A stretch of 14,559 nt of DNA from Clostridiales bacterium (lineage in GTDB: Bacteria > Bacillota > Clostridia > Oscillospirales > Acutalibacteraceae). Shown piece by piece: positions 7,489 through 13,526 of the stretch. The position numbers and the translations under genes were made by a program. Where the stretch lies: positions 14,340 through 28,898 of the forward strand of contig JAJQDK010000104.1 in NCBI GenBank assembly GCA_021202245.1. Direction: 5' to 3'. Below the pieces are notes generated by a model. It was not told where the DNA came from. It worked only from the letters and a program-made list of their open reading frames with translations, and did not search any database. Positions within the stretch are counted from its first letter, which is position 1. Each line of letters opens with the position of its first letter.

Positions 7489-8270
7489 ATCTTATCCTTT
7501 CGTTCGGGAGTTATACTCGCCGGGCTCCGATTTAAATCACAGCCTGTCTTGTAACTGCCGTATATTTCTGTCATTTCACGGGAGAATTGCCCGCTTTCGT
7601 CCTCTATAAGCAGCGTAGGCATAATGTTCAAAAAGCCGCGCCTTCCGCCCCGTCTGCCCTCAAGCAAAAACAGCTTTGGGGCTTTGGATATTCTCTGCTG
7701 CACAAGCCTCAGTGTTTTCGGCTCAAGGTCGTATTTCTTCATTGATTCCGTAACATCCGCCAGGCGTTCGGGACGCTGGCAAATAAAAAACCTTCCGCCG
7801 AATTGCAGCAGTCTTGAAGCGCTTTCGCATATGTCGTCAAGCGTACATTCCGTTTCGTGGCGGGCAATTTGCTTTGCGCTGTCCGGATTTGTAATTCCGC
7901 CTCCGCCGATTTTATACGGCGGATTGCAGACTACCGTGTCAAAATACCCGAACTTAAGCCTGCCCCTGAGCGCCTTTAGGTCCGAGTTCAGAATTTTGAT
8001 ATTATCGTTCAGACCGTTGTAATCCACGCTTTTTTGCGCAAGCGTGCAGGCGTCAGGCTGAATTTCAACAGCCGTGATGTCAAGGCTTTTATTTTGTCTG
8101 CACCACAGGAGCGGAATGGTTCCGCAGCCGGTTCCCAGGTCCACACATTTTTTGCTTCCGCGCGGCTTTGAAAAATCCGCAAGCAATATGGTGTCGGTTG
8201 AAAAATGATAGCTGTCGGAAACATAAACCTTTACGCCGTTTCCGAGAGGCTCAAGATGAATATTCTGCAT
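7485..8270 (-). CDS. trmN6: tRNA1(Val) (adenine37-N6)-methyltransferase, TrmN6/YfiC family
   Basis: A 261-residue SAM-dependent methyltransferase expected to modify A37 of a tRNA next to the anticodon. The SAM-binding segment is VDLGTGCGTIPLL (residues 43-55), followed by the acidic AVEIQ strand end (67-71). The catalytic NPPY of N6-adenine methylases is at 116-119, followed by a Gly-rich stretch and the family's HETECTLDD segment (139-146). It occupies the place of Bacillus yabB between ricT and rsmI. Residues after about 242 (GCDLNRSPASITPERKDKI) look like an extension. The coding DNA there contains a 13-mer also found in an intergenic repeat at 8342-8354, so this tail may derive from a repeat remnant. 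The start has AAAGGAA about nine bases upstream. The tRNA target is inferred from family. Confidence 0.88.
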   Translation of the reverse strand: MQNIHLEPLGNGVKVYVSDSYHFSTDTILLADFSKPRGSKKCVDLGTGCGTIPLLWCRQNKSLDITAVEIQPDACTLAQKSVDYNGLNDNIKILNSDLKALRGRLKFGYFDTVVCNPPYKIGGGGITNPDSAKQIARHETECTLDDICESASRLLQFGGRFFICQRPERLADVTESMKKYDLEPKTLRLVQQRISKAPKLFLLEGRRGGRRGFLNIMPTLLIEDESGQFSREMTEIYGSYKTGCDLNRSPASITPERKDKI

Positions 8271-8303
8271 ATATATATTTCCTTTTCAGATAACCTATTC
8301 GCC

Positions 8304-8360
8304 GATGTCCCCGCCTCTCAAGCGAGCTTACATCGGACTTTGCTCCGATTTAAAAAATAC
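8304..8360. repeat. Dispersed intergenic repeat, copy A
   Basis: Ordered pieces GATGTCCCC (8304-8312), TCAAGCGAGCTT (8318-8329) and GCTCCGATTTAAA (8342-8354) recur at 10556-10719 in the same order and orientation. The spacing between the second and third pieces is almost equal there (12 and 11 bases), and about 110 extra bases lie between the first two. ATCGGA (8332-8337) and TCCGAT (8344-8349) form a perfect 6-bp hairpin. Confidence 0.6.
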
Positions 8361-8390
8361 AAACGGCAAGAGCATATAACCACCCTTGCC
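8349..8390 (-). terminator. Probable terminator of the ferredoxin gene
   Basis: On the minus strand, GGCAAG (8390-8385), a 14-base loop and CTTGCC (8370-8365) form a perfect 6-bp stem followed by GTTTGTATTTTTTAAA. The long loop makes it a moderate candidate, but position and T-rich tail fit the end of a single-gene transcript. Confidence 0.5.
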
Positions 8391-8434
8391 ATTCATTATG
8401 TCTTTGATTGATTTATGTCGTTTGTCGTTGTGAA

Positions 8435-8605
8435 TTAAGCCTCCTGAGGAGCACCAACGGGGCAAACATCAGCGCAAGAGCCGCAGTCTGCACAAGTATC
8501 AGCATCAATTACGTACTTGCCGTCGCCCTCGGAAATAGCTGAACAAGGACAAGCATCAGCGCAAGCACCACACATAATGCAATCATCAGTAATCTTGTAA
8601 GCCAT
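8435..8605 (-). CDS. 2[4Fe-4S] ferredoxin, clostridial type
   Basis: A 56-residue electron carrier. The two cluster motifs are C9-x2-C12-x2-C15-x3-C19-P and C38-x2-C41-x2-C44-x3-C48-P, the standard arrangement in which each cluster takes three cysteines from one motif and one from the other. The protein reads MAYKITDDCIMCGACADACP at the start and ends GAPQEA, with typical acidic composition. An additional Cys21 sits directly after the first CP, where relatives usually have Val, Thr or Glu. An excellent AAGGAGGTG ribosome site precedes the ATG. It has its own promoter and a candidate terminator, so it is a single-gene unit set between ricT and trmN6. It probably serves general fermentative redox reactions; a special link to the neighbouring Fe-S protein RicT is possible but unproven. 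Confidence 0.95.
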   Translation of the reverse strand: MAYKITDDCIMCGACADACPCSAISEGDGKYVIDADTCADCGSCADVCPVGAPQEA

Positions 8606-8638
8606 TGGGGGAACACCTCCTTGTTTGATTTCAATTTA

Positions 8639-8666
8639 ATTGTACCACAATTTTATTGAATTGCAA
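8639..8666 (-). promoter_or_regulatory. Promoter for the ferredoxin gene
   Basis: On the minus strand, TTGCAA (8666-8661) and TACAAT (8644-8639) are 16 bases apart, with TGG before the -10 as an extended -10 element. The start point would be near 8632, giving a leader of about 27 bases with the strong ribosome site in it. No other structure was seen between the ricT stop and this promoter apart from a weak CTGAC/GTCAG pair (8707-8734 region). Confidence 0.6.
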
Positions 8667-8807
8667 TCGTTTTAAAAAGATTATTAGTTATTTTCATATA
8701 TTTTACAAACTGACTTCAAATAAGGCTGTGCCGTCAGCTTAAGAAAATTAAAACGGTGCGTTCTATAGCGCTGAAACACAAAAATTACAGCACGTCCGTA
8801 GCGGCGG

Positions 8808-9674
8808 TTATTCAAGTCCCTTAAGCTCTTCAAGCTCCTTTTTGTCAATCTTGATATAGCCGTCCTTTACCAGCTTGCACTGCTTAACTCCGAAGGTCTG
8901 CGGCGGAGCGTCATCGGGTGTGTTGTTGAGCTTTACCTTCAGCGTCCTTGCAATGAGGTTGTTGTCCACCACAAGGCCCTTGCCCTCGGGAGTGTTCACT
9001 ATAGCCCTGATTTTCGGGGTTTTGCGAAGCAGGTCGGTGTATGCCTCCTGCTCATATTTCAAACAGCACATAAGTCTGCCGCAGGTGCCGGAAATTTTAA
9101 CCGGTGAGAGCGAAAGCCCCTGTTCCTTTGCCATTTTAATTGAAACGGGCTGAAAATCGCCCATAAAGCTTGCGCAGCAAAACGGCTTTCCGCAAATTCC
9201 GAGACCGCCTATCATCTTTGCTTCGTCACGCACGCCTATTTGGCGCAGCTCAATTCTTGTTCTGAACACCGAAGCCAAATCCTTGACAAGGGCGCGGAAG
9301 TCAACTCTGCCGTCTGCGGTAAAGTAAAACAAAATTTTGTTGTTGTCAAAGGTGTATTCAACATTTACAAGCTTCATTTCAAGCTTGTGCTTCGCAATTT
9401 TTTGCTCGCAGATTTTGTAAGCCTCTTTTTCCTTGAGCTTGTTTTCCGCAAGGTGGTTTAAATCCTTTTCGGTGGTAATCCTGATGAGCGGCTTAAGCGG
9501 ATGAGCAAGCTCGCTGTCGCTGATTGTTTTGTTTGGTATGATAACCTCGCCGCACTCAAGCCCTCTTGCCGTTTCAACAATTACCATATCGCCTGAGTTC
9601 AGCTTATTGTTAAGCGGGTCAAAGTAATAAACCTTGCCCATTTCCTTGAATCTTACTCCGATTATTTCTGCCAT
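8808..9674 (-). CDS. ricT: PSP1-domain regulatory protein RicT (YaaT), Y-complex subunit
   Basis: A 288-residue member of the PSP1/YaaT family. In Bacillus the protein joins RicA and RicF in a complex that binds [4Fe-4S] clusters, helps RNase Y process transcripts and influences sporulation and competence. The PSP1 core is visible as ELRQIGVRDEAKMIGGLGIC (residues 142-161) followed by GKPFCC and SGTCGRLMCCLKYE (195-208). Cys161, 166, 167, 198, 203 and 204 are the conserved cysteines. The N-terminal GVRFKEMGKVYYFDP and the charged helix around 70-100 also match the family. The frame opens eight codons earlier, but the ATG at 9674 lies five bases after AGGAGG and starts the conserved region. 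It overlaps the holB stop by 13 bases, so the two are co-translated. RicA and RicF are not in this window. Confidence 0.92.
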   Translation of the reverse strand: MAEIIGVRFKEMGKVYYFDPLNNKLNSGDMVIVETARGLECGEVIIPNKTISDSELAHPLKPLIRITTEKDLNHLAENKLKEKEAYKICEQKIAKHKLEMKLVNVEYTFDNNKILFYFTADGRVDFRALVKDLASVFRTRIELRQIGVRDEAKMIGGLGICGKPFCCASFMGDFQPVSIKMAKEQGLSLSPVKISGTCGRLMCCLKYEQEAYTDLLRKTPKIRAIVNTPEGKGLVVDNNLIARTLKVKLNNTPDDAPPQTFGVKQCKLVKDGYIKIDKKELEELKGLE

Positions 9675-10525
9675 GAAATCCTCCTGTATTCTCCGCACAA
9701 CCAGGTTGTGAGAAGATTTATGTTAATATTCTGCATTATTTTCTTTTCGGCGCTTTCTGTCAGTTCCGACAGCTCTATTATCCTACCTGCGGTGAGGTGC
9801 AGACTGATGTCCCTACCCAGCTCTGCATCAAAAACCGCCTTGCCGCCGTATTGAATTGCAAGCCCGTCACGCAAAATAAGCTTTACAATCGAAAGCGTTT
9901 CCTCTGCGTTTTCCTTGTCGCAAAGCACGTTCAGCGCCTTTAACAGCTCATACTCACGGGAAGTGAGCAGCCCTTTAATTATTCCTTCTGCGTTTTCCCT
10001 GCATTTTTCGTCAAAGGCAATCTCGCTCTTAAGACGAAAAACGGTGCATCTTGAAAGAATGGTGGGGAGGAGCTTTTTTGAATTTTCGCACAGCAAAATG
10101 AAAAGCACACTTTGCGGCGGCTCTTCAAGCAGCTTTAATAATGAATTTTGAACGATGGGAGAGAGCCTGTTGTCAGCATCCTCAAAAATATATACCTTTG
10201 AGTCAGCCTCGTTGGGACGGATAAAGGCGTCCTTGGCTATATCACGCATTTGCTCAATAGAGTAGGTCCTTGACTTCTTTTCGGGATAAGCGTATTTGAT
10301 GTCGGCGTGAGCTTTTTTGCCGGCTTTGAGGCATTGCGCACAGCGGCCGCAGGGCTTGTTATCTTCTCTGCATACCGCCCACATCGACAGAAACTCGGCA
10401 AGCTCAAGCACTTTATCGCCGTCGGAGCTTTCAATAACCACAGCGTGAGGCACTCTGTCCCTTATATCAAGCATATTAAGAGTCTGCTTTGTGTTTTCGT
10501 CAAAATCAAAGTCCGTAAAATTCAA
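9662..10525 (-). CDS. holB: DNA polymerase III subunit delta' (clamp loader)
   Basis: A 287-residue delta' subunit, part of the clamp-loader complex that places the sliding clamp on primed DNA. It begins NTKQTLNMLDIRDRVPHAVV. The ATP-binding P-loop of related subunits is degenerate here (ESSDGDK, residues 32-38), as is normal for delta', which does not hydrolyse ATP. A zinc-binding set is present at Cys52, Cys59, Cys62 and Cys65. IEQMRDI (90-96), NSLLKLLEEPPQSVLFILLC (127-146) and the sensor motif SRC (158-160) are typical. The start is a TTG at 10525 with AAGAGGTG eight bases upstream; no ATG fits the conserved N-terminus. It overlaps ricT downstream, the same order as Bacillus holB-yaaT. 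The leader upstream is long and rich in hairpins. Confidence 0.9.
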   Translation of the reverse strand: MNFTDFDFDENTKQTLNMLDIRDRVPHAVVIESSDGDKVLELAEFLSMWAVCREDNKPCGRCAQCLKAGKKAHADIKYAYPEKKSRTYSIEQMRDIAKDAFIRPNEADSKVYIFEDADNRLSPIVQNSLLKLLEEPPQSVLFILLCENSKKLLPTILSRCTVFRLKSEIAFDEKCRENAEGIIKGLLTSREYELLKALNVLCDKENAEETLSIVKLILRDGLAIQYGGKAVFDAELGRDISLHLTAGRIIELSELTESAEKKIMQNININLLTTWLCGEYRRISWQK

Positions 10526-10555
10526 AAAAACACCTCTTAAAATAACTTATGCAAA

Positions 10556-10719
10556 GATGTCCCCATCACTAAGGCGGCGGGTGCCATTCATCATTTCAGA
10601 GGGAGCTGTAATCTCCCGCTGAAACACTGAGGAGCTAACGCTCCCTTTGCAAGCTGCAATCTATCGCAAGCTCTGTTTCAAGCGAGCTTGACAGAACGTT
10701 GCACCAATTTAAATATACC
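10556..10719. repeat. Dispersed intergenic repeat, copy B
   Basis: GATGTCCCC (10556-10564), TCAAGCGAGCTT (10678-10689) and GCACCAATTTAAA (10701-10713) repeat the order of copy A at 8304-8360. About 110 bases including other hairpins sit between the first two pieces, which looks like one small repeat inserted in another. Confidence 0.55.
10621..10644 (-). repeat. Dispersed intergenic hairpin repeat, copy 2
   Basis: On the minus strand, GGAGC-GTTA-GCTCC followed by TCAGTGTTTC. It matches the plus-strand copy at 4287-4310 in 20 of 24 positions, with most differences in the loop. Conserved stem arms with changed loop suggest that the structure matters or is a hallmark of the element. Confidence 0.6.
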
Positions 10720-10740
10720 ATAAAATCAAAAAATTAGCTA
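10712..10740 (-). promoter_or_regulatory. Weak candidate promoter for holB-ricT
   Basis: On the minus strand, TATATT (10717-10712) preceded by TGG resembles an extended -10. The -35 position holds TAGCTA, which matches poorly. If used, it would give a leader of about 180 bases that runs through all hairpins of this gap. Read-through from the upstream phosphodiesterase gene is the alternative. Confidence 0.3.
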
Positions 10741-10777
10741 CATTTATTTAGAAATCGGAGCTTTGCATCCCTTAATT

Positions 10778-11248
10778 TTAGGTTAAAGCAACGGTATTTG
10801 TCACGATTTCACCCTTGGGAGTGATGTCAATATAGCCGTAGCTTGCCATATAACCGTGGCAGGAGCCGGGGTTGAGCATATAAAGACCGTCTTCGTATTT
10901 GCACAGCGGAATATGGGTGTGGCCGAAGAGGAGAATATCCGCCTTGCGGTCCCCGGCAATGCTCATAACATTGTAAAGCCCCGATTTTACGCCGTAGAGA
11001 TGACCGTGAGTAACAAAAATCCTTTTGCCGCACACATTCAAGGTTTCCGTGGGAGGCAGGGGACTACACCAATCGCAGTTGCCGCGCACGGCTACTATCA
11101 TTTTATCCCTGTAATTATCCTTTAAATACATCGCCTGGTCGGCGCCGTCGCCGCAGTGAACAATAATTTCCGCAGTAGGCTGAGAATCAACCGCACGGAT
11201 TGCGCTGTTTAAATCGCCGTGAGTGTCGGATAAAACTAAAATTCTCAT
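10778..11248 (-). CDS. Metallophosphoesterase, YfcE/MJ0936 family
   Basis: A 156-residue calcineurin-like phosphodiesterase using two metal ions. All five metal-binding motifs are present: D8-x-H10 in LVLSDTHGD, GD at 33-34, GNCD at 56-59 (Asn57), THGH at 80-83 and GHTH at 109-112. NPGSC (126-130) is the usual C-terminal motif of the YfcE/MJ0936 group. Length is standard and there is no signal peptide, so it acts in the cytoplasm. The natural substrate is unknown; family members cleave phosphodiester bonds of model compounds and some act on nucleotides. In many Firmicutes this family lies next to the rdgB and rph genes, but here it stands alone, divergent from the small-gene cassette with 56 bp between starts. 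CGGAG lies seven bases before the ATG. Confidence 0.9.
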   Translation of the reverse strand: MRILVLSDTHGDLNSAIRAVDSQPTAEIIVHCGDGADQAMYLKDNYRDKMIVAVRGNCDWCSPLPPTETLNVCGKRIFVTHGHLYGVKSGLYNVMSIAGDRKADILLFGHTHIPLCKYEDGLYMLNPGSCHGYMASYGYIDITPKGEIVTNTVALT

Positions 11249-11304
11249 ACAAAAACTCCGTTCTAAAATAAAATTGTCGGCATAACATATCTTGAGGTGT
11301 TAAT

Positions 11305-11550
11305 ATGGCTGATAATAAAAATATGAAAAATCTGCTCGGCGAGCTGTCACGGCGTCTCGGCGTGGATGAAAGTCAGCTCGAAAGCGCTGCAAAGCAGGGA
11401 AATTTAAACGATGTTCTGAAAAACACAGACGAAAAGCAGGCGCAGGCGCTGGAGTCGGTTCTCGGCGACCCCGAAAAGACAAAGCGGATTTTGAGCAGTC
11501 CGCAGGCGCAGGCCTTGTTAAAGCTGCTCGGCGGAGATGAAAATGGCTGA
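11305..11550 (+). CDS. Small Gln/Leu-rich helical protein, first gene of cassette
   Basis: An 81-residue protein of unknown function. It is highly charged and predicted helical, with no signal peptide or membrane segment. The sequence KNLLGELSRRLGVDESQLESAAKQ is followed by QAQALESVLGDPEKTKRILSSPQAQALLKLLGG. The segment ILSSPQAQALLKLLG (62-76) resembles ILSNPEALRQVQVLG in the next gene, so the two proteins may share a helical module. GAGGTG stands five bases before the ATG. The gene ends inside the start region of the next one, which signals translational coupling. A real gene is supported by the good ribosome site, the cassette arrangement and codon use like its neighbours. Proteins of this look occur beside each other in Clostridia to my recollection, but I know no assigned role. 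Confidence 0.75.
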   Translation: MADNKNMKNLLGELSRRLGVDESQLESAAKQGNLNDVLKNTDEKQAQALESVLGDPEKTKRILSSPQAQALLKLLGGDENG

Positions 11551-11914
11551 TATTCAGGAGCAAATCAATCAAATTTTGAGCAATCCCGAGGCGCTCAGGC
11601 AGGTGCAGGTCCTCGGTGAGCAGTTAGGTCTGACAAAGGGTCAGCCGCAATCAAATTCGGAGCCTGAGCCTAAGCCGGCCGCCGCACAGCAGTCAAATGT
11701 GCCGGGCAACGCTATGAACGGCGATATGCTCCGGGTAATGACTCGCCTTGCGCCCTTGATGCAGTCGGCAAACAGAGATGACGACACCGCCCGTTTGCTC
11801 GGCGCGCTGCGCCCGTTTTTGTCCGAAGAAAAGCAAATAAAGCTAAGCAAAGCCGAAAAAATGCTGAAAATAATTAAAATCCTGCCGTTGCTCAGGGATA
11901 ACGGCTTGTTCTGA
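11543..11914 (+). CDS. Small helical protein with Pro/Gln-rich linker, second gene of cassette
   Basis: A 123-residue protein of unknown function. The N-terminal helix ADIQEQINQILSNPEALRQV is followed by a linker rich in Pro, Glu, Ser and Gln (residues about 35-55). A C-terminal helical part contains MLRVMTRLAPLM, LLGALRPFLSEE and KAEKMLKIIKILPLLRDNGLF. No membrane segment is convincing, though the last 20 residues are amphipathic. Two starts are possible, 11537 and 11543. GGAG is six bases before the latter, which is chosen. The start overlaps the first gene's stop by eight bases. The Leu- and Pro-rich C-terminal part may bind the other cassette proteins. Function is not recognised. Confidence 0.75.
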   Translation: MADIQEQINQILSNPEALRQVQVLGEQLGLTKGQPQSNSEPEPKPAAAQQSNVPGNAMNGDMLRVMTRLAPLMQSANRDDDTARLLGALRPFLSEEKQIKLSKAEKMLKIIKILPLLRDNGLF

Positions 11915-11930
11915 TATGTGGGGTGATTAA

Positions 11931-12260
11931 ATGCCGAGTCTTGAAGAAGAGGCCTTTACAAGGGCTCAGCAAATGCACCGTGGAGTTCCGGGCAGCTCAA
12001 ACGAATCACGGAGCCGCCAGCCGAGAAAGGAGCCGCCCCCACAGGGCAGACCCAAGGCTGAGGAAGCTCCGCCGAAGGTCGGCGTGCCTGCCACGGAGTC
12101 TGCCGCCGGAGCATTAAATCAATCTCCGGGCGGAGATAATTTGCTCGGCGCAATATTTGAGAACCGAGAGCAAAGCCTGATTTTGCTCCTGATAGTTTTG
12201 CTGATGGAGGAAAAGGCAGAGCCCACGCTGCTCATTGCGCTGATGTACCTGCTGCTGTAG
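11931..12260 (+). CDS. Small protein with Pro-rich linker and hydrophobic C-terminal tail, third gene of cassette
   Basis: A 109-residue protein of unknown function. Residues 1-17 form a short acidic helix (PSLEEEAFTRAQQM). Residues 20-66 are a disordered Pro/Arg/Glu-rich linker. Residues 69-109 end in two hydrophobic stretches, LILLLIVLLM (83-92) and TLLIALMYLLL (99-109), separated by the charged EEKAEP. This could be a membrane hairpin or a tail anchor placing the protein at the cytoplasmic membrane with its N-terminus inside. GGGGTGA precedes the ATG by four bases, and the gene begins 16 bases after the previous stop. It is most likely the membrane-bound member of the three-protein set. 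The TAG stop is one base from the end of proA on the other strand. Confidence 0.75.
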   Translation: MPSLEEEAFTRAQQMHRGVPGSSNESRSRQPRKEPPPQGRPKAEEAPPKVGVPATESAAGALNQSPGGDNLLGAIFENREQSLILLLIVLLMEEKAEPTLLIALMYLLL

Positions 12261-12261
12261 C

Positions 12262-13506
12262 TTATCTTATCTGTCCGTTGCCCTTGATAATAAACTTGCA
12301 GCTTGTAAGCTCGTTAAGCCCCATAGGTCCTCTTGCGTGGAGCTTTTGCGTGGAAATTCCTATTTCCGCACCGAGTCCGAACTCACCGCCGTCGGTAAAG
12401 CGTGTTGAAGCATTTACATAAACAGCCGCAGAATCTACACTGTCGGTGAATTTGTTTGCGCACTCGTAGTCGCTTGTTATTATGCTTTCGCTGTGGCCCG
12501 TGCTGTATTTTGCAATGTGGGCAAGGGCGTCGTCAATGCTGTCAACAACCTTAACCGCAAGTATATAGTCGAGAAATTCAATTATATAATCGTTTTCCGT
12601 TGCGGGAACAACGCAGTCGCCGAGAATTTCTCTTGTTCTTCCGCAGCCCCTGATTTCAACATTCTTTTTGTCAAGCTCTGCCTTGATTTTGGGCAGGGCT
12701 TGCTCTGCAATATCCTTGTGAACAAGCACGGTTTCTATGGCATTGCAAACAGAGGGACGTGAGGTTTTGGCGTTAAAAATAATGCTTGCCGCCATATCGA
12801 GGTCGGCGCTCTTGTCAACATAAACGTGGCAGTTGCCCACGCCCGTTTCAATCACCGGCACCTTGGCGTTTTCCACAACGCTTTTAATAAGTCCGGCGCC
12901 GCCTCTCGGAATAAGAACGTCAAGATAATCCGAGAGCTGCATAAGCTCCGTTGCGCTCTGACGTGAGGTGTCCTCAACCAACGCAACGCAGTCACGGGGC
13001 AGTCCGGTGCTTTCAACGGCATCCCTCATAATTTCAGCAATCGCCTTGTTTGAGTTAATGGCTTCCTTTCCGCCTCTTAAAATTACCGCGCTTCCTGCCT
13101 TGAGGCAAAGGGCAGCGGCATCCGATGTAACATTCGGACGAGCCTCAAAAATTATGCCGATAACTCCCATGGGAACTCTTACCTTTTCAATCTTTAAGCC
13201 GTTTTTAAGCGTTCTGCCTTCAAGCACGGTTCCGATAGGGTCGGGGAGAGCCGCAACCTGCTCCACTCCCTCAGCCATACCGTTTATCCGCTCCTTATTG
13301 AGCTTAAGACGGTCAAGCAGCGACTCCCTGAGCCCTGCCTGCCTGCCGTTTTCTATGTCAATATCGTTTGCCTTAATAACAGCATCCGAGTTTTCTCTGA
13401 GCGCATTTGTAATCGCCCTTAACGCCTCGTCCTTTTTTGAGCCTGCTGTCATAAGAAAGCGTGACGCCTCCTTTGCCTTTGCGCCCATTGCTTCAAGCTG
13501 TGTCAT
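12262..13506 (-). CDS. proA: Glutamate-5-semialdehyde dehydrogenase (gamma-glutamyl phosphate reductase)
   Basis: A 414-residue aldehyde-dehydrogenase-fold enzyme that reduces gamma-glutamyl phosphate to glutamate-5-semialdehyde with NADPH, the second step of proline synthesis. Signatures are PMGVIGIIFEARPNVTSDAA (112-131), the LRGGKEAINSN nucleotide segment (143-153), LIPRGGAGLI (198-207) and VIETGVGNCHVYVD (218-231). The catalytic Cys254 lies in SRPSVCNAIETVL, and FGLGAEIGISTQKLHARGPMGL follows near the end. Length is normal. AAAGGA is eight bases before the ATG, and proB ends 20 bases upstream, so proBA is one operon in which the unstable intermediate can pass between the two products. The gene ends one base from the convergent cassette, leaving no room for a separate terminator. 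Confidence 0.97.
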   Translation of the reverse strand: MTQLEAMGAKAKEASRFLMTAGSKKDEALRAITNALRENSDAVIKANDIDIENGRQAGLRESLLDRLKLNKERINGMAEGVEQVAALPDPIGTVLEGRTLKNGLKIEKVRVPMGVIGIIFEARPNVTSDAAALCLKAGSAVILRGGKEAINSNKAIAEIMRDAVESTGLPRDCVALVEDTSRQSATELMQLSDYLDVLIPRGGAGLIKSVVENAKVPVIETGVGNCHVYVDKSADLDMAASIIFNAKTSRPSVCNAIETVLVHKDIAEQALPKIKAELDKKNVEIRGCGRTREILGDCVVPATENDYIIEFLDYILAVKVVDSIDDALAHIAKYSTGHSESIITSDYECANKFTDSVDSAAVYVNASTRFTDGGEFGLGAEIGISTQKLHARGPMGLNELTSCKFIIKGNGQIR

Positions 13507-13526
13507 ATCTATCGTCCTTTCGTTTG

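Larger units (their letters stand above)
10526..10777. other. Hairpin- and repeat-rich gap upstream of holB
   Basis: This gap has no credible gene. It contains a composite stem at 10595-10623 (TTCAG, mismatch, GGGAG, seven-base loop, then the complement) and GGAGC-taac-GCTCC at 10631-10644. A hairpin with nested arms (TCTGT/ACAGA around CAAGC/GCTTG) follows at 10672-10695. It also contains copies of both dispersed repeats seen elsewhere in the window. It would form the holB leader if the weak promoter near 10715 is real. Confidence 0.55.

Noticed and set aside
8304..10761. CRISPR array
   Set aside because: Repeats are few, degenerate, far apart and not evenly spaced; no cas genes.
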